A DNA stretch of 52,423 nt. It comes from an uncultured Mycolicibacterium sp. (GTDB lineage: Bacteria > Actinomycetota > Actinomycetes > Mycobacteriales > Mycobacteriaceae). Location: assembly GCA_945957405.1 (NCBI GenBank), contig CAMFLL010000003.1, positions 1 to 52,423 of the forward strand, given 5' to 3'. The notes beneath the pieces were generated by a model, which did not search any database, was not told where the DNA came from, and saw only the letters and a program-made list of their open reading frames with translations. The position numbers were made by a program, and so were the translations under genes. Position 1 is the stretch's first letter; the number at the start of each line of letters is the position of its first letter. Of this stretch, positions 8,956 to 18,327 are shown piece after piece.

Positions 8956-9135
8956 TCAGCGCCGCCAGCTCTCCTCGTCCGCCCAGGAGTCGTCGGCGTC
9001 GTCGAAGCCATTCTGCTCGCTACTCGGCGACCCGGACAGCTCCTGCTGTAGCCGGTCGAAATCGGTCTGCGGAGAGCTGTACTTCAGCTCTCGAGCAACC
9101 TTGGTCTGCTTTGCCTTAGCCCGGCCGCGGCCCAT
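8956..9135 (-). CDS. DUF3073 small conserved protein (Rv0810c-type)
   Basis: This 59-residue ORF starts MGRGRAKAKQTKVARELKYS and ends in an acidic, tryptophan-containing tail (DDSWADEESWRR). The very basic start and acidic end match the actinobacterial DUF3073 family, found directly after purM in mycobacteria. No function is established. Both the position between purM and ygfZ and the charge pattern support a real gene despite its length. Confidence 0.88.
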   Translation of the reverse strand: MGRGRAKAKQTKVARELKYSSPQTDFDRLQQELSGSPSSEQNGFDDADDSWADEESWRR

Positions 9136-9272
9136 GGGGGAACCCCCTCGCGCAATAACGGAGCGGCCCGAAATCAGGCGGCTCCGATCTGTGTGTGTTT
9201 AGTGTCCTGCGATTACTTTACCGTGCTCTGCCGCGTAGTGCTGGCAGGCCCACGGCGGTGAACGTCACACAC

Positions 9273-10367
9273 TCACCGCGAGTGGCCCCGCAAGCGGTCA
9301 ATTGCCACTCTCCCGGCCCCCGCGACGTCGGCCGCGGGCAGGGAATCGGCGTCGATGGCGGCCGTGACCTGCACTTCTCCGCCGGTGGTCAAATCCGCGT
9401 CCGCTGGTAGCGAACGCTTGACCAACGCCAGCGCGACCGGTCCCAGATCGACGTGATCGACGACGGTACCGAGACGCCCGACCGCCCGACCGCCCGCGAG
9501 CACAGGATCTGCCGTTGACGGCCGCTCGGCGGCGCCGTCGAGGTGCAGCAGCGCCAGCATCCGTGGCGGTTTGCCGAGGTTGTGCACCCGGGCAACGGTC
9601 TCCTGACCGCGGTAGCAGCCCTTGTCCAGGTGGACGGCGCCGTCGCCAGGGCCGCCGATCCAGCCGACCTCGTGCGGGATGGTGCGTTCGTCGGTGTCGA
9701 CGCCAAGCCGGGGGCGAAGTGCCGCAACCCGGTGCGCCTCGTAGGCCCACACCCCGGCCGGACGCACCCCGGCGTCGTGCAGGCGGGCCAGCAGGCCCGG
9801 TGCATCGGCGCGCGGCACCAGCACGTCGAGTTCGATCGGGCCGCCGTCCACGCTGGGCATGCGGCGCACGAAACCGCCACCCGGGCGCGGCGCCGCCATC
9901 ATTTGGCCGGGCAACTCCGTGACGCCGAGGGCGTCACGGACAGCCGCATCGTCGAGCTTGGGGCCGATCAGCGACAGGACCGCGAGGTCGGACTTTTCGG
10001 GTTTGGCGTCGGCCCAGAACACCATCTTGGTGAGGAACGTCAGCAGCGGCTCCCCGCGCCACGGTTCAGTGTCCAGGTAAGTCACGCCGTCGAGGTCCGT
10101 CTGGATCCAGTGATCCTCGACGCGACCCTGTCCGTCGAGGCTCAGATTCTGGGTGCTGGCACCGTCGGGCAGTGCGGCGACGTGCTGACTGGAGATGGTG
10201 TGCAACCAGCTCTGGCGCTCACCTCCGCTGATGGTGAGCACGCCGCGATGCGAACGGTCGACAACCACGGCGTCCTGCGCTGCGGACCGTTGCTCTCCGA
10301 AGGGGTCGCCGTAATGCCAGACGGCACCGGCGTCTGGCCCGGACTCAGGGGCGGGAACAGCTGACAC
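9273..10367 (-). CDS. ygfZ: Folate-binding YgfZ/GcvT-like iron-sulfur maintenance protein
   Basis: The 364-residue product contains the YgfZ hallmark DKGCYRGQETVAR at about residue 250, with the single conserved cysteine, in a GcvT-type tripartite fold. YgfZ binds tetrahydrofolate and helps make or repair certain Fe-S proteins in bacteria. Its divergent neighbour is pabC, a folate-pathway gene, which fits. It corresponds to Rv0811c in the usual mycobacterial order. Confidence 0.9.
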   Translation of the reverse strand: MSAVPAPESGPDAGAVWHYGDPFGEQRSAAQDAVVVDRSHRGVLTISGGERQSWLHTISSQHVAALPDGASTQNLSLDGQGRVEDHWIQTDLDGVTYLDTEPWRGEPLLTFLTKMVFWADAKPEKSDLAVLSLIGPKLDDAAVRDALGVTELPGQMMAAPRPGGGFVRRMPSVDGGPIELDVLVPRADAPGLLARLHDAGVRPAGVWAYEAHRVAALRPRLGVDTDERTIPHEVGWIGGPGDGAVHLDKGCYRGQETVARVHNLGKPPRMLALLHLDGAAERPSTADPVLAGGRAVGRLGTVVDHVDLGPVALALVKRSLPADADLTTGGEVQVTAAIDADSLPAADVAGAGRVAIDRLRGHSR

Positions 10368-10425
10368 AGGTCAACTCTACGGACCCGTGACGGCGCCGTG
10401 TGGCCGCGATCTACGCTAAGTGGCC

Positions 10426-11295
10426 ATGGCGGTGGTGGTGACGCTCGACGGCGGACTGCAGGACGCGGGTACGCCGCTGCTCTACGCCGACGACCTGGCC
10501 GCGGTGCGCGGTGACGGGATCTTCGAGACCCTGCTGGTGCGCGACGGCGGTACGTGTCTCACCGAGGCCCACCTGGCGCGGCTGAGGCACTCGGCGAAAC
10601 TGATGGACCTACCCGAACCCGACCTGCCGTCATGGCGCACCGCGATCGCTACGGCCGTCGGCCAGTGGGTCTCGGAGACCTCTGTGGAGGGCGCGCTGCG
10701 CCTGGTGTACAGCCGGGGGCGGGAGAGCGGATCCCCGCCCACGGCCTATGTCACGGTGAGCCCGCTGGCCGGCCGGGTGGCCGTGGCGCGGCGCGACGGC
10801 GTGTCCGCCCTGTCATTGGAGCGGGGTCTTGCCTCCGCCGGTATCGACGCGATGCCGTGGCTGCTGGCCGGTGCGAAGACGCTGTCGTATGCGGTGAACA
10901 TGGCCGCACTGCGGCATGCCGCCCAGACCGGCGCCGACGATGTGGTGTTCGTCAGCACTGACGGGTTCATCCTCGAGGGCCCCCGATCGACGGTCGTGAT
11001 CGCCACTGCGGCCGAGGACGGCGGGGTGTGCCTGCTGACGCCGCCACCGTGGTATCCGATCCTGCGTGGCACCACCCAGCAGGCGCTGTTCGACGTGGCC
11101 AGAGGTAAGGGTTACGACTGCGACTACCGGGCGCTTCGACCAACGGATCTGATTGCTGCCCAAGGGGTTTGGCTGATCTCTGCGATCACTCTCGCGGCCC
11201 GGGTACACACCCTGGATGGCGTGCCCCTGCGCCCTGCGCCCATCGCCGCAGAGTTCGCGGAACTAGTTGACCTGGCGATACTGAGCGATCGCTGA
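10426..11295 (+). CDS. pabC: Aminodeoxychorismate lyase (PLP fold-type IV), leaderless
   Basis: The 289-residue protein belongs to the branched-chain aminotransferase/ADC lyase family: GDGIFETLLVRDG near the start, LAGAKTLSYAVNMAALR with the PLP lysine, and 'STDGFILEGPRSTVVI' in the cofactor-binding loop. ADC lyase releases p-aminobenzoate for folate synthesis. I chose ATG 10426 because TACGCT (10412-10417) is a good -10 box eight bases upstream, so the mRNA is probably leaderless; the in-frame GTG at 10420 would precede the transcript. An aminotransferase role cannot be excluded from sequence alone. Confidence 0.85.
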   Translation: MAVVVTLDGGLQDAGTPLLYADDLAAVRGDGIFETLLVRDGGTCLTEAHLARLRHSAKLMDLPEPDLPSWRTAIATAVGQWVSETSVEGALRLVYSRGRESGSPPTAYVTVSPLAGRVAVARRDGVSALSLERGLASAGIDAMPWLLAGAKTLSYAVNMAALRHAAQTGADDVVFVSTDGFILEGPRSTVVIATAAEDGGVCLLTPPPWYPILRGTTQQALFDVARGKGYDCDYRALRPTDLIAAQGVWLISAITLAARVHTLDGVPLRPAPIAAEFAELVDLAILSDR

Positions 11296-11344
11296 CAACG
11301 AAAATCGGTTGTCGGGTCGCGCTCACGCGAGTACGGTCGGCCGT

Positions 11345-11520
11345 ACACAAGGAAGGAGGTGGTCCGACAAATTGATTGACTTATGGACATGTGAGGTGGC
11401 TGCTAGCTAGCAGCACCAGGCTGAGGAATCACCTGCGTAGCGCTGGCGAATTCCAAGCAGCCACCCGGCCCCCGAGCCTCCCGGTTTGTCCAACCAGGAA
11501 CTATGGCTCGGGGGCCGCTC
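11345..11520 (+). ncRNA. Putative structured small RNA or attenuator with a 12-codon mini-ORF
   Basis: This stretch has no long gene but is highly organised. GGAGGT (11355-11360) precedes TTG 11372, which opens the mini-ORF MIDLWTCEVAAS ending at TAG 11408-11410. The last mini-ORF codons contain GGTGGCTGCT (11395-11404), which pairs perfectly with AGCAGCCACC (11456-11465); inside that loop GGAAT (11425-11429) pairs with ATTCC (11450-11454). A 12-bp perfect hairpin then follows (11467-11478 with 11505-11516). A ribosome on the mini-ORF would disrupt the long stem, a typical attenuator layout. There is no plus-strand gene downstream, so a free-standing sRNA is also possible. Confidence 0.45.
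11467..11516. terminator. Strong GC-rich hairpin, possible bidirectional terminator
   Basis: GGCCCCCGAGCC (11467-11478) and GGCTCGGGGGCC (11505-11516) form a perfect 12-bp stem around a 26-nt loop. It lies between plus-strand pabC or the structured RNA and the minus-strand lipoprotein gene. No T-run follows on either strand, so termination is inferred from position and stability only. Confidence 0.5.
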
Positions 11521-11571
11521 CATGTCTTGGGCCGGAATTTCAGCCCGCGCCGTCGAGCATGTCCGATGCGG

Positions 11572-11955
11572 TCAGTGCTGCGGCTGGGCGGGCGCCAACG
11601 ACGCACACGCCTGCATCGCCTTGTCCCAGGTGTCCTGGTCCACACCAGGTGGCGACGGTGGACGCCGGCCGTCGCCGGAAGTGCCCGACGGCGGCGGGCC
11701 GGCCGGAGGCTCGCCGGCGGGTGGACCGCCATCAGCGCCCGGGCCGCCGGGCCCACCCTGGGGCGGTGCGGGCACACCGTTGTCTGTCATGCACTGGTTG
11801 AACGCCTCATGCGCGTCAGCGGCCGAGGAACTCGACGCCGCCGATGTCGGTGCGGACCGGGTCTCAGAAGTGTCGGCCGAGCAGGCGACCACTCCACTGA
11901 TCAGCGCCGCCGCAGCGGTCGAAGCAAGGGTCCAACGGATGATGGTCGAGGGCAC
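11572..11955 (-). CDS. Small Pro/Gly-rich lipoprotein, paralogue of the next gene
   Basis: The 127-residue product starts at GTG 11955, with AGGAG six bases upstream. A signal peptide ends in the lipobox VVAC, so it is probably lipidated and exported. The middle is low-complexity Pro/Gly-rich sequence (PAPPQGGPGGPGADGGPP). The C-terminal module GVDQDTWDKAMQACASLAPA closely matches the neighbouring gene's, and both have an earlier single cysteine (FNQCMTDNGV here). The two conserved cysteines could form a disulfide. Function unknown. Confidence 0.72.
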   Translation of the reverse strand: MPSTIIRWTLASTAAAALISGVVACSADTSETRSAPTSAASSSSAADAHEAFNQCMTDNGVPAPPQGGPGGPGADGGPPAGEPPAGPPPSGTSGDGRRPPSPPGVDQDTWDKAMQACASLAPAQPQH

Positions 11956-12061
11956 GGACGACTCCTGTTGTCGGGGGTGTGTTTTCACGTCGTAGCCGAC
12001 GGTAGAAACGCCCGATGAGCGCCCGATGTCCATGACTTAGGGGTGTGCTGTGCGCCCGGTG

Positions 12062-12316
12062 TCAGGGCGCTGCGGGGCCCGGTGCCAACGAGGAGCAGGA
12101 CCGCATCGCCTCATCCCAGGTCTTCTGGTCGACACCCGCAGGCGGCCCGGCGGGCGAGACCGCCGTCTCGGTCACGCCGTGCTCGCTGAGGCAATGGGCC
12201 AGGCCGCCGTGCTCGGTCGTGGTGGAACTCGGTGTCGGCTCCGACGCGTCAGAACCGCAGCCGGCCGTCAAGGCTGCGCAGGCGATGACGGGCAGCAGGA
12301 AGCGATGTGCGCGCAA
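12062..12316 (-). CDS. Small lipoprotein, paralogue of the previous gene
   Basis: The 84-residue product begins at TTG 12316 with GGAGA a few bases upstream: MRAHRFLLPVIACAALTAGC, an exact lipobox (LTAGC). It repeats the motifs of its neighbour: HCLSEHGV and GVDQKTWDEAMRSCSSLAP, but lacks the Pro/Gly-rich linker. The two genes are tandem, same-strand duplicates that differ mainly in linker length. The upstream continuation of the frame overlaps nitrobindin and is a shadow. Confidence 0.72.
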   Translation of the reverse strand: MRAHRFLLPVIACAALTAGCGSDASEPTPSSTTTEHGGLAHCLSEHGVTETAVSPAGPPAGVDQKTWDEAMRSCSSLAPGPAAP

Positions 12317-12332
12317 GGGTTCTCCGTGAGAA

Positions 12333-12986
12333 TCAGCCGACGAACCGGGACAACCGGGCGGACAGGTGGGGCACGAGTCCGCCGTCGGCGTCGACGCGTT
12401 CTTCGACGTAGGCGAGATCGCCGCCCTCGACGATGCCGTAGAGGCGTTTTGCCCCGCCGACGAGCATGCCCGACTTGCTGCGGGCCAGGGCGTCGGTGAC
12501 CAACTCCCAGGAGGACTGGTTGAGCGGGCGGCCGTAGAACAATTCGACGTAGCCGGCGGAATGGGCGAGGAGCAGCTCGATCGCCTGTGATTCGCCGGCG
12601 TCATTCGGGTCGTTGACGAAACGCCAGAAACCCGTCTCGCGCAGACTGTTCGACTCGAACCCGCCGTCCTCGTCGAGACGCCACGAACGGGCTTCCCAGT
12701 TGAGGTAGTCGCCGCCGTCGTGCGACACGATGATCTGTTGGCCGAATCGGTAGTCGCCGTCGGTGCCGCGGCCTTCGCCTTCGCCGCGCCAGACGCCGAC
12801 CAGCGGGAGCAGCGCCAGCAGGCCGTCGTGCAGGTTGGCGCCCTCGCGCAGATTCGCGGTGTCGGCCGGGGAGGGCAGATCGTCGAAGGCGGGAATGTTG
12901 CGGGCCGCGGTGGCCTTGGCGCGCTCGGCTGCCGCCGCTACCGCCCGGTCACCCGACCCCGCTGTCCCGGGGTCTTCGTCAGTCAC
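12333..12986 (-). CDS. Nitrobindin-like heme-binding beta-barrel protein (Rv0813c-type)
   Basis: The 217-residue protein has a variable N-terminal extension and then GVWRGEGEG, the GxWxGxGxG signature of nitrobindins, which hold heme in a FABP-like ten-strand barrel and have been linked to NO/peroxynitrite chemistry. Later segments ([45 protein letters not shown]) also fit. The start GTG 12986 overlaps the stop of a small upstream ORF (GTGA), indicating translational coupling. The gene context matches Rv0813c. Confidence 0.88.
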   Translation of the reverse strand: MTDEDPGTAGSGDRAVAAAAERAKATAARNIPAFDDLPSPADTANLREGANLHDGLLALLPLVGVWRGEGEGRGTDGDYRFGQQIIVSHDGGDYLNWEARSWRLDEDGGFESNSLRETGFWRFVNDPNDAGESQAIELLLAHSAGYVELFYGRPLNQSSWELVTDALARSKSGMLVGGAKRLYGIVEGGDLAYVEERVDADGGLVPHLSARLSRFVG

Positions 12987-13081
12987 GACTCGTCGGTGAC
13001 GAGTCGGTACAGCGCATACAGCGCGAACCAGGTGATGACCACGGTGCAAACGACCAGAAGGATCTCGTAAAACAACACCAC
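12983..13081 (-). CDS. 32-residue membrane peptide, leaderless, coupled to nitrobindin
   Basis: A short ORF ([20 protein letters not shown]...) encodes one hydrophobic helix followed by a charged tail (YRLVTDES). TAGACT lies on the minus strand (13089-13094) seven bases before the GTG start, the layout of a mycobacterial leaderless promoter. Its stop TGA overlaps the nitrobindin GTG by the GTGA arrangement. These two independent signals support expression. No family is recognised; it may anchor or regulate nitrobindin translation. Confidence 0.6.
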   Translation of the reverse strand: MVLFYEILLVVCTVVITWFALYALYRLVTDES

Positions 13082-13205
13082 GGGTTGAAGTCTAGTTCGT
13101 CTCGGCGTCGCTGATCACCCAGAACCCCGCTGCGAGCGTGCGTGAAATCTCACTTTTTACGGCGTGCAGCCGAGCTGGCACGCACGCTCGCGCGGAACTG
13201 CTAAG

Positions 13206-13370
13206 CGCGGTTGGATTGCCTGATTCCTTGCCCCTCGTTCCTCGGGGCTTCGTCGTCAGGCGCGGTTGGATTGCCTGACTCCTCGCCCCTCGTTCCTCGG
13301 GCTTCGTCGTCAGGCGCGGGTTGGATTGCCTGACTCCTCGCCCCTCGTTCCTCGGGGCTTCGTCGTCAGG
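13206..13370. repeat. Three tandem 54-56 bp repeats behind sseC
   Basis: Units at 13206-13260, 13261-13314 and 13315-13370 are almost identical (CGCGGTTGGATTGCCTGA..., ending CTTCGTCGTCAGG), differing by two substitutions and single-base indels. Each contains CCCCTCGTTCCTCGGGG, which can form a short GC stem. The last unit includes the stop region of sseC, so the array looks like repeated duplication of that gene's 3' end. A related core (CCCTCGTTCCTCGG) occurs near 869-882, after the CPBP gene. Confidence 0.9.
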
Positions 13371-13668
13371 CGACCTTGATGTCGACTTCGTGGATGCCGG
13401 CGCCCGACGGCGCGACGACGGCGTCGCCGTTGCCGACCTTCGACAGCGCACGCACGCGCCACGTGCCGGGGGCGGCGAAGAACCGGAAGTCACCGGTGGC
13501 CGAGGCGACGACCTCAGCGGTGAACTCGTCGGAGCTGTCGAGCAGACGCACGAACGCGCCGCCGACGGTCTGGCCCGCGTCGTCGACCACACGGCCGGTG
13601 ATCACGGTTTCCTTCTCCAGGTCGACGCCCGCCGGCACAGCCTGTCCTTGCTTCGGTGCTGAGCACAT
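13366..13668 (-). CDS. sseC: DUF1416 protein SseC
   Basis: The 100-residue product starts MCSAPKQGQAVPAGVDLEKE and contains GRVVDDAGQTVGGAFVRLLDSSDEF and GDFRFFAAPGTWRVRAL, matching mycobacterial SseC (Rv0814c/Rv3118). It is a small beta-sandwich-like protein always found next to the CysA-type sulfurtransferase; its biochemical role is not established. Two bases separate it from the upstream sulfurtransferase gene, so they are one operon. Confidence 0.92.
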   Translation of the reverse strand: MCSAPKQGQAVPAGVDLEKETVITGRVVDDAGQTVGGAFVRLLDSSDEFTAEVVASATGDFRFFAAPGTWRVRALSKVGNGDAVVAPSGAGIHEVDIKVA

Positions 13669-13670
13669 AA

Positions 13671-14504
13671 TCAACTTCCCAACTCGATCGGGGCGCCCAC
13701 GAGGGAGCCGTATTCCGTCCAACTGCCGTCGTAGTTCTTGACGTTCTTGTGCCCGAGCAGCTCCTGCAGCACGAACCAGGTGTGCGACGAGCGCTCACCG
13801 ATCCGGCAGTAGGCGATGGTCTCCTTCTCGCCGTCGAGCCCGGCCTCGGCGTAGAGCTTGGCCAAGTCGTCGTCGGACTTGAACGTGCCGTCCTCGTTGG
13901 CGGCCTTGCTCCACGGGACGTTGATGGCGCCGGGGATGTGCCCGGGGCGCTGGCTCTGCTCCTGCGGCAGGTGTGCGGGCGCGAGGATCTTGCCTGAGAA
14001 CTCGTCGGGGGAGCGGACGTCGACCAGGTTCTTGGCGCCGATCGCGGCGATCACCTCATCGCGGAAAGCCCGGATGGTGTTGTCGGGATCCTTGGCGCTG
14101 TAGCTGGTCTGCGAACGCTCGACCGTGTCGGTGGAGAGCGGACGACCGTCGAGCTCCCACTTCTTGCGGCCACCGTCGAGAAGCTTGACGTTGTCGTGTC
14201 CGTAGAGCTTGAAGTACCAGTAGGCGTACGCGGCGAACCAGTTGTTGTTGCCGCCGTAGAGGATCACGGCGTCGTCGTTGGCGATGCCGCGCTCGGAGAG
14301 CAGTTTCGAGAACTGTTGGGCGTCAACGAAATCGCGCTTGACCTGATCCTGCAGATCGGTCCTCCAGTCGAGCCGGATGGCGCCGGGGATGTGGCCGGTG
14401 TCGTAGGCGCTGGTGTCCTCGTCGACCTCGACGAAAACGGTGTTCGGCGCATCGAGATTGCTCTCGGCCCAGTCAACGGAGACCAGGACGTCGGAGCGTG
14501 CCAT
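13671..14504 (-). CDS. cysA2: Thiosulfate sulfurtransferase (rhodanese), CysA2/SseA type
   Basis: The 277-residue protein has two rhodanese domains. The N-terminal one is inactive-like (ILYGGNNNWFA in place of a cysteine loop) and the C-terminal one carries the active-site loop YCRIGERSSHTW with the catalytic cysteine. It transfers sulfane sulfur from thiosulfate to acceptors such as cyanide or thiols. It sits between DUF4395 and sseC in an operon led by a cysteine-rich leader peptide, which suggests control by cysteine supply. Confidence 0.93.
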   Translation of the reverse strand: MARSDVLVSVDWAESNLDAPNTVFVEVDEDTSAYDTGHIPGAIRLDWRTDLQDQVKRDFVDAQQFSKLLSERGIANDDAVILYGGNNNWFAAYAYWYFKLYGHDNVKLLDGGRKKWELDGRPLSTDTVERSQTSYSAKDPDNTIRAFRDEVIAAIGAKNLVDVRSPDEFSGKILAPAHLPQEQSQRPGHIPGAINVPWSKAANEDGTFKSDDDLAKLYAEAGLDGEKETIAYCRIGERSSHTWFVLQELLGHKNVKNYDGSWTEYGSLVGAPIELGS

Positions 14505-14531
14505 GTAGCGGGTCCTTTCGAGTGTGCGGAT

Positions 14532-14999
14532 TCAGGCGGCGGTACGGGACGGTGTGCGACGCAGGCGTGCGACGAACGGGTACAGCTGGCAGCCCAGGCA
14601 GATGCCGAAGGCAGCGTTGAGGAATGCCGCGAACAAGGCGAACGCTGTCGCGACGACGCCGAGCAGTGGTACCCCGGCTGAGAAGGCGGCGGTGGCCACC
14701 ACGGCGAAGACGAAGCCCACCAGCTGCGCGAACTTCAGGGGCGGCACCGGTTCGCGTTCACTGACCGGGGCCAGCCGCGGCGCCACCAAGGCGGCGAAGA
14801 TGCGGCCGTACGGGTGTGCACGGGGCCCGCGCCACGCCCCGATGGCGAACACCAGGGACTGCAGGCCCAGCAGCACTGCGGCCGCGGTGGGGCGCAGCGC
14901 CGAGATCACCAGGGCGGCGATCAAGACAACCGTCGTCACCCAGGCGACAAAGCGCGGTCCACGAACGTCAACCTGTCCGGGACTGTGACCATCTGTCAT
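14532..14999 (-). CDS. DUF4395 membrane protein, first main gene of the sulfur operon
   Basis: The 155-residue protein has four hydrophobic segments and the typical DUF4395 features VDVRGPRFVAWVTTVVL at the start and AAFGICLGCQLYPFVARL near the end, with a CxxC pair (CLGC). Members are found with rhodanese and sulfur genes in actinobacteria, so a role in sulfur or redox handling at the membrane is likely but unproven. AGGAG lies upstream of ATG 14999. Confidence 0.88.
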   Translation of the reverse strand: MTDGHSPGQVDVRGPRFVAWVTTVVLIAALVISALRPTAAAVLLGLQSLVFAIGAWRGPRAHPYGRIFAALVAPRLAPVSEREPVPPLKFAQLVGFVFAVVATAAFSAGVPLLGVVATAFALFAAFLNAAFGICLGCQLYPFVARLRRTPSRTAA

Positions 15000-15090
15000 G
15001 AGAAATGCTCCTGTTGCGTCGTTTGGCTGGGCATGGGCAGACCCGCACGGGGGCTGCTCCGAGAGCGGCGCGCAAGAAGAGCGCGGCTAC

Positions 15091-15183
15091 TCAGCAGCTA
15101 CGACAACAACAGCAACAACCCGCAACGCGGCACAGATCCACTGCGCGGCGCTTCGTGAGCACAAGCTCGAGGCGGGCTGACAC
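15091..15183 (-). CDS. Leaderless cysteine-rich leader peptide (Cys attenuator)
   Basis: A 30-codon ORF, MSARLELVLTKRR...CRVAGCCCCCRSC, starts at GTG 15183, seven bases after a -10 box TAGGAT (minus strand, 15191-15196), so the transcript is leaderless. The run of five cysteine codons just before the stop matches the actinobacterial leaderless small proteins known to sense cysteine: when Cys-tRNA is short, ribosomes stall in the tract and expose the ribosome-binding site of the next gene. Here the target is the DUF4395-sulfurtransferase-sseC operon. Too short for most gene callers. Confidence 0.9.
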   Translation of the reverse strand: MSARLELVLTKRRAVDLCRVAGCCCCCRSC

Positions 15184-15212
15184 GTGGCTCATCCTACCCA
15201 ATGACACCCTGC

Positions 15213-15635
15213 TCAAGCCAATAGCGGTTCGAGGGCGGACCGCAGGTCACCGGCCTTGGGGACCCCCGCTGTCCGGTAGCGCTGCCTGCCTTCGGCGTCG
15301 AATACGAACGTCGTCGGCAGCGACAACACCGAAAGCCTGCGTGCCGCCGCGGGATTAGCGTCCATGTCGATCTCGACGTGGGCCACGTCACCGAGCTCGG
15401 CGCACACCTGGTCGACCACCCGGCGCACCCCCTTGCACGGCCCGCACCACACCGCGCTGAAGTGCACGACGGTGGGCCCGGTCCGCGACAGTCCGAGATC
15501 CGAGGTGTCGACGTCGTCGACATGGGCGGTGTCCCTGATGCGCCCCGAGCGCGACGTCAGGAACCACCCGACGAGGGAGCCGACCGCTAGTACCGCGACG
15601 ATGACGCCGACGATCACCCCCAACGAAGGACTCAT
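15213..15635 (-). CDS. thiX: Membrane-anchored thioredoxin-like protein ThiX
   Basis: The 140-residue protein has an N-terminal transmembrane helix (LGVIVGVIVAVLAVGSLVGWFL) and a thioredoxin domain with the active site WCGPCKG and the cis-proline loop SLPTTFVF. It matches Rv0816c in size and position. It probably acts as a disulfide reductase; which face of the membrane the domain occupies is not evident. ATG 15635 overlaps the stop of lmeA by four bases (ATGA). Confidence 0.9.
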   Translation of the reverse strand: MSPSLGVIVGVIVAVLAVGSLVGWFLTSRSGRIRDTAHVDDVDTSDLGLSRTGPTVVHFSAVWCGPCKGVRRVVDQVCAELGDVAHVEIDMDANPAAARRLSVLSLPTTFVFDAEGRQRYRTAGVPKAGDLRSALEPLLA

Positions 15636-16447
15636 GACTGTCTGAACTCCGTCAGGTCGACGGTTAGTCCCTCGGTGATGCCTTCGATGATGACGTCCGA
15701 GCCGCGCGCCCCCTGGCTGGTGGGCGCCAACCCGAACGGCAGCCGCTGATCGGGCAGTTCGGCGCGGAATGCGTTGAGCACCGCGTCGCGCTTGTCGTCG
15801 GGTACCTCCTGGTCGGCGGTGTTGGGGCCGGTCAGCACCCCGGTCGGCGTCATCACCAGCGTGGTGTGGTCGGGTCCGGCCGTCGTCAGGTCTACCGACA
15901 CACTGACGCGCTCGTGGAAGCCCGCCGCGGTGGGAGTGCCCGTGAACACCAGGCCATGGCTGTCGGAGATGCCCGACTCGGTGGTGCCGCCGGTGGCGTC
16001 GTTGGTCTCGCGGGACGGCGCCTCCACGATGAGGTCCTTCATGTTCATGAAGGCGCCCAGATGCGACGAGTCGATGATGATCCGGCTCTCCAGTTTGCCG
16101 AGCGGCAGTACGGCGTCGGGCCCGATCAGCCATGACGTGTGGGTCAGGTCGATATCGTGCATGGTCGCCTCCAGCGACGCCTCGCCGACGTGCGGCTGCT
16201 CGACGCCGGTGGCCTTGATCTCCAGCTCTCTGTAGTGGTGCCGCATGGCCTGGGGGATGAACGGAAAGCCCAGGATCGCCACGGACGGATCCCAGTGCAG
16301 GTCGTTGGCGGTGCGCACCGCACGTGACAGCCGGTACTCGGCGACTATGGCGGTGCCGAAATCGACGCCCACCGCACCGAGCAGCACGGTCAGCACCGCG
16401 ACGCCGGTCCCGATCAGCAATTTGCGCACGCCGACATTGTGGCCCAC
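15632..16447 (-). CDS. lmeA: LmeA-like DUF2993 protein (lipomannan elongation factor)
   Basis: The 271-residue product begins with a signal sequence or anchor (VRKLLIGTGVAVLTVLLGAVGVDFGTA) and continues as a DUF2993 domain (SRAVRTANDLHWDPSVAILGFPFIPQ, HYRELEIKATGV). By position between thiX and glnR it is the orthologue of Rv0817c/LmeA, which I recall as a phosphoinositide-binding periplasmic protein needed for mannan chain elongation of lipomannan and LAM. GTG 16429 is an alternative start giving a shorter N-region. Confidence 0.87.
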   Translation of the reverse strand: MGHNVGVRKLLIGTGVAVLTVLLGAVGVDFGTAIVAEYRLSRAVRTANDLHWDPSVAILGFPFIPQAMRHHYRELEIKATGVEQPHVGEASLEATMHDIDLTHTSWLIGPDAVLPLGKLESRIIIDSSHLGAFMNMKDLIVEAPSRETNDATGGTTESGISDSHGLVFTGTPTAAGFHERVSVSVDLTTAGPDHTTLVMTPTGVLTGPNTADQEVPDDKRDAVLNAFRAELPDQRLPFGLAPTSQGARGSDVIIEGITEGLTVDLTEFRQS

Positions 16448-16568
16448 GGTTAACGCCGGGTAGCCCGCCTGAGGGGGTAAAGCGGCTCTGCGATCGCTCC
16501 GGGCGGCTGAATCGCAGGTTGCAGGCTATCGTTAGATGACCTTGGTCGGTAACGGCGATGTGTCGGCC

Positions 16569-18301
<1,733 letters not shown>

Positions 18302-18327
18302 CACTTCACAGCTGGGCGCAACCCGCA

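Noticed and set aside
13206..13370. Possible CRISPR-like array
   Set aside because: The three units are contiguous with no variable spacers and no cas genes nearby, so it is a simple tandem repeat.
13092..13592. 166-codon minus-strand ORF running through the tandem repeats and sseC
   Set aside because: It is an alternative frame of sseC and the 55-bp repeats; the repeated peptide only reflects the DNA repeat.
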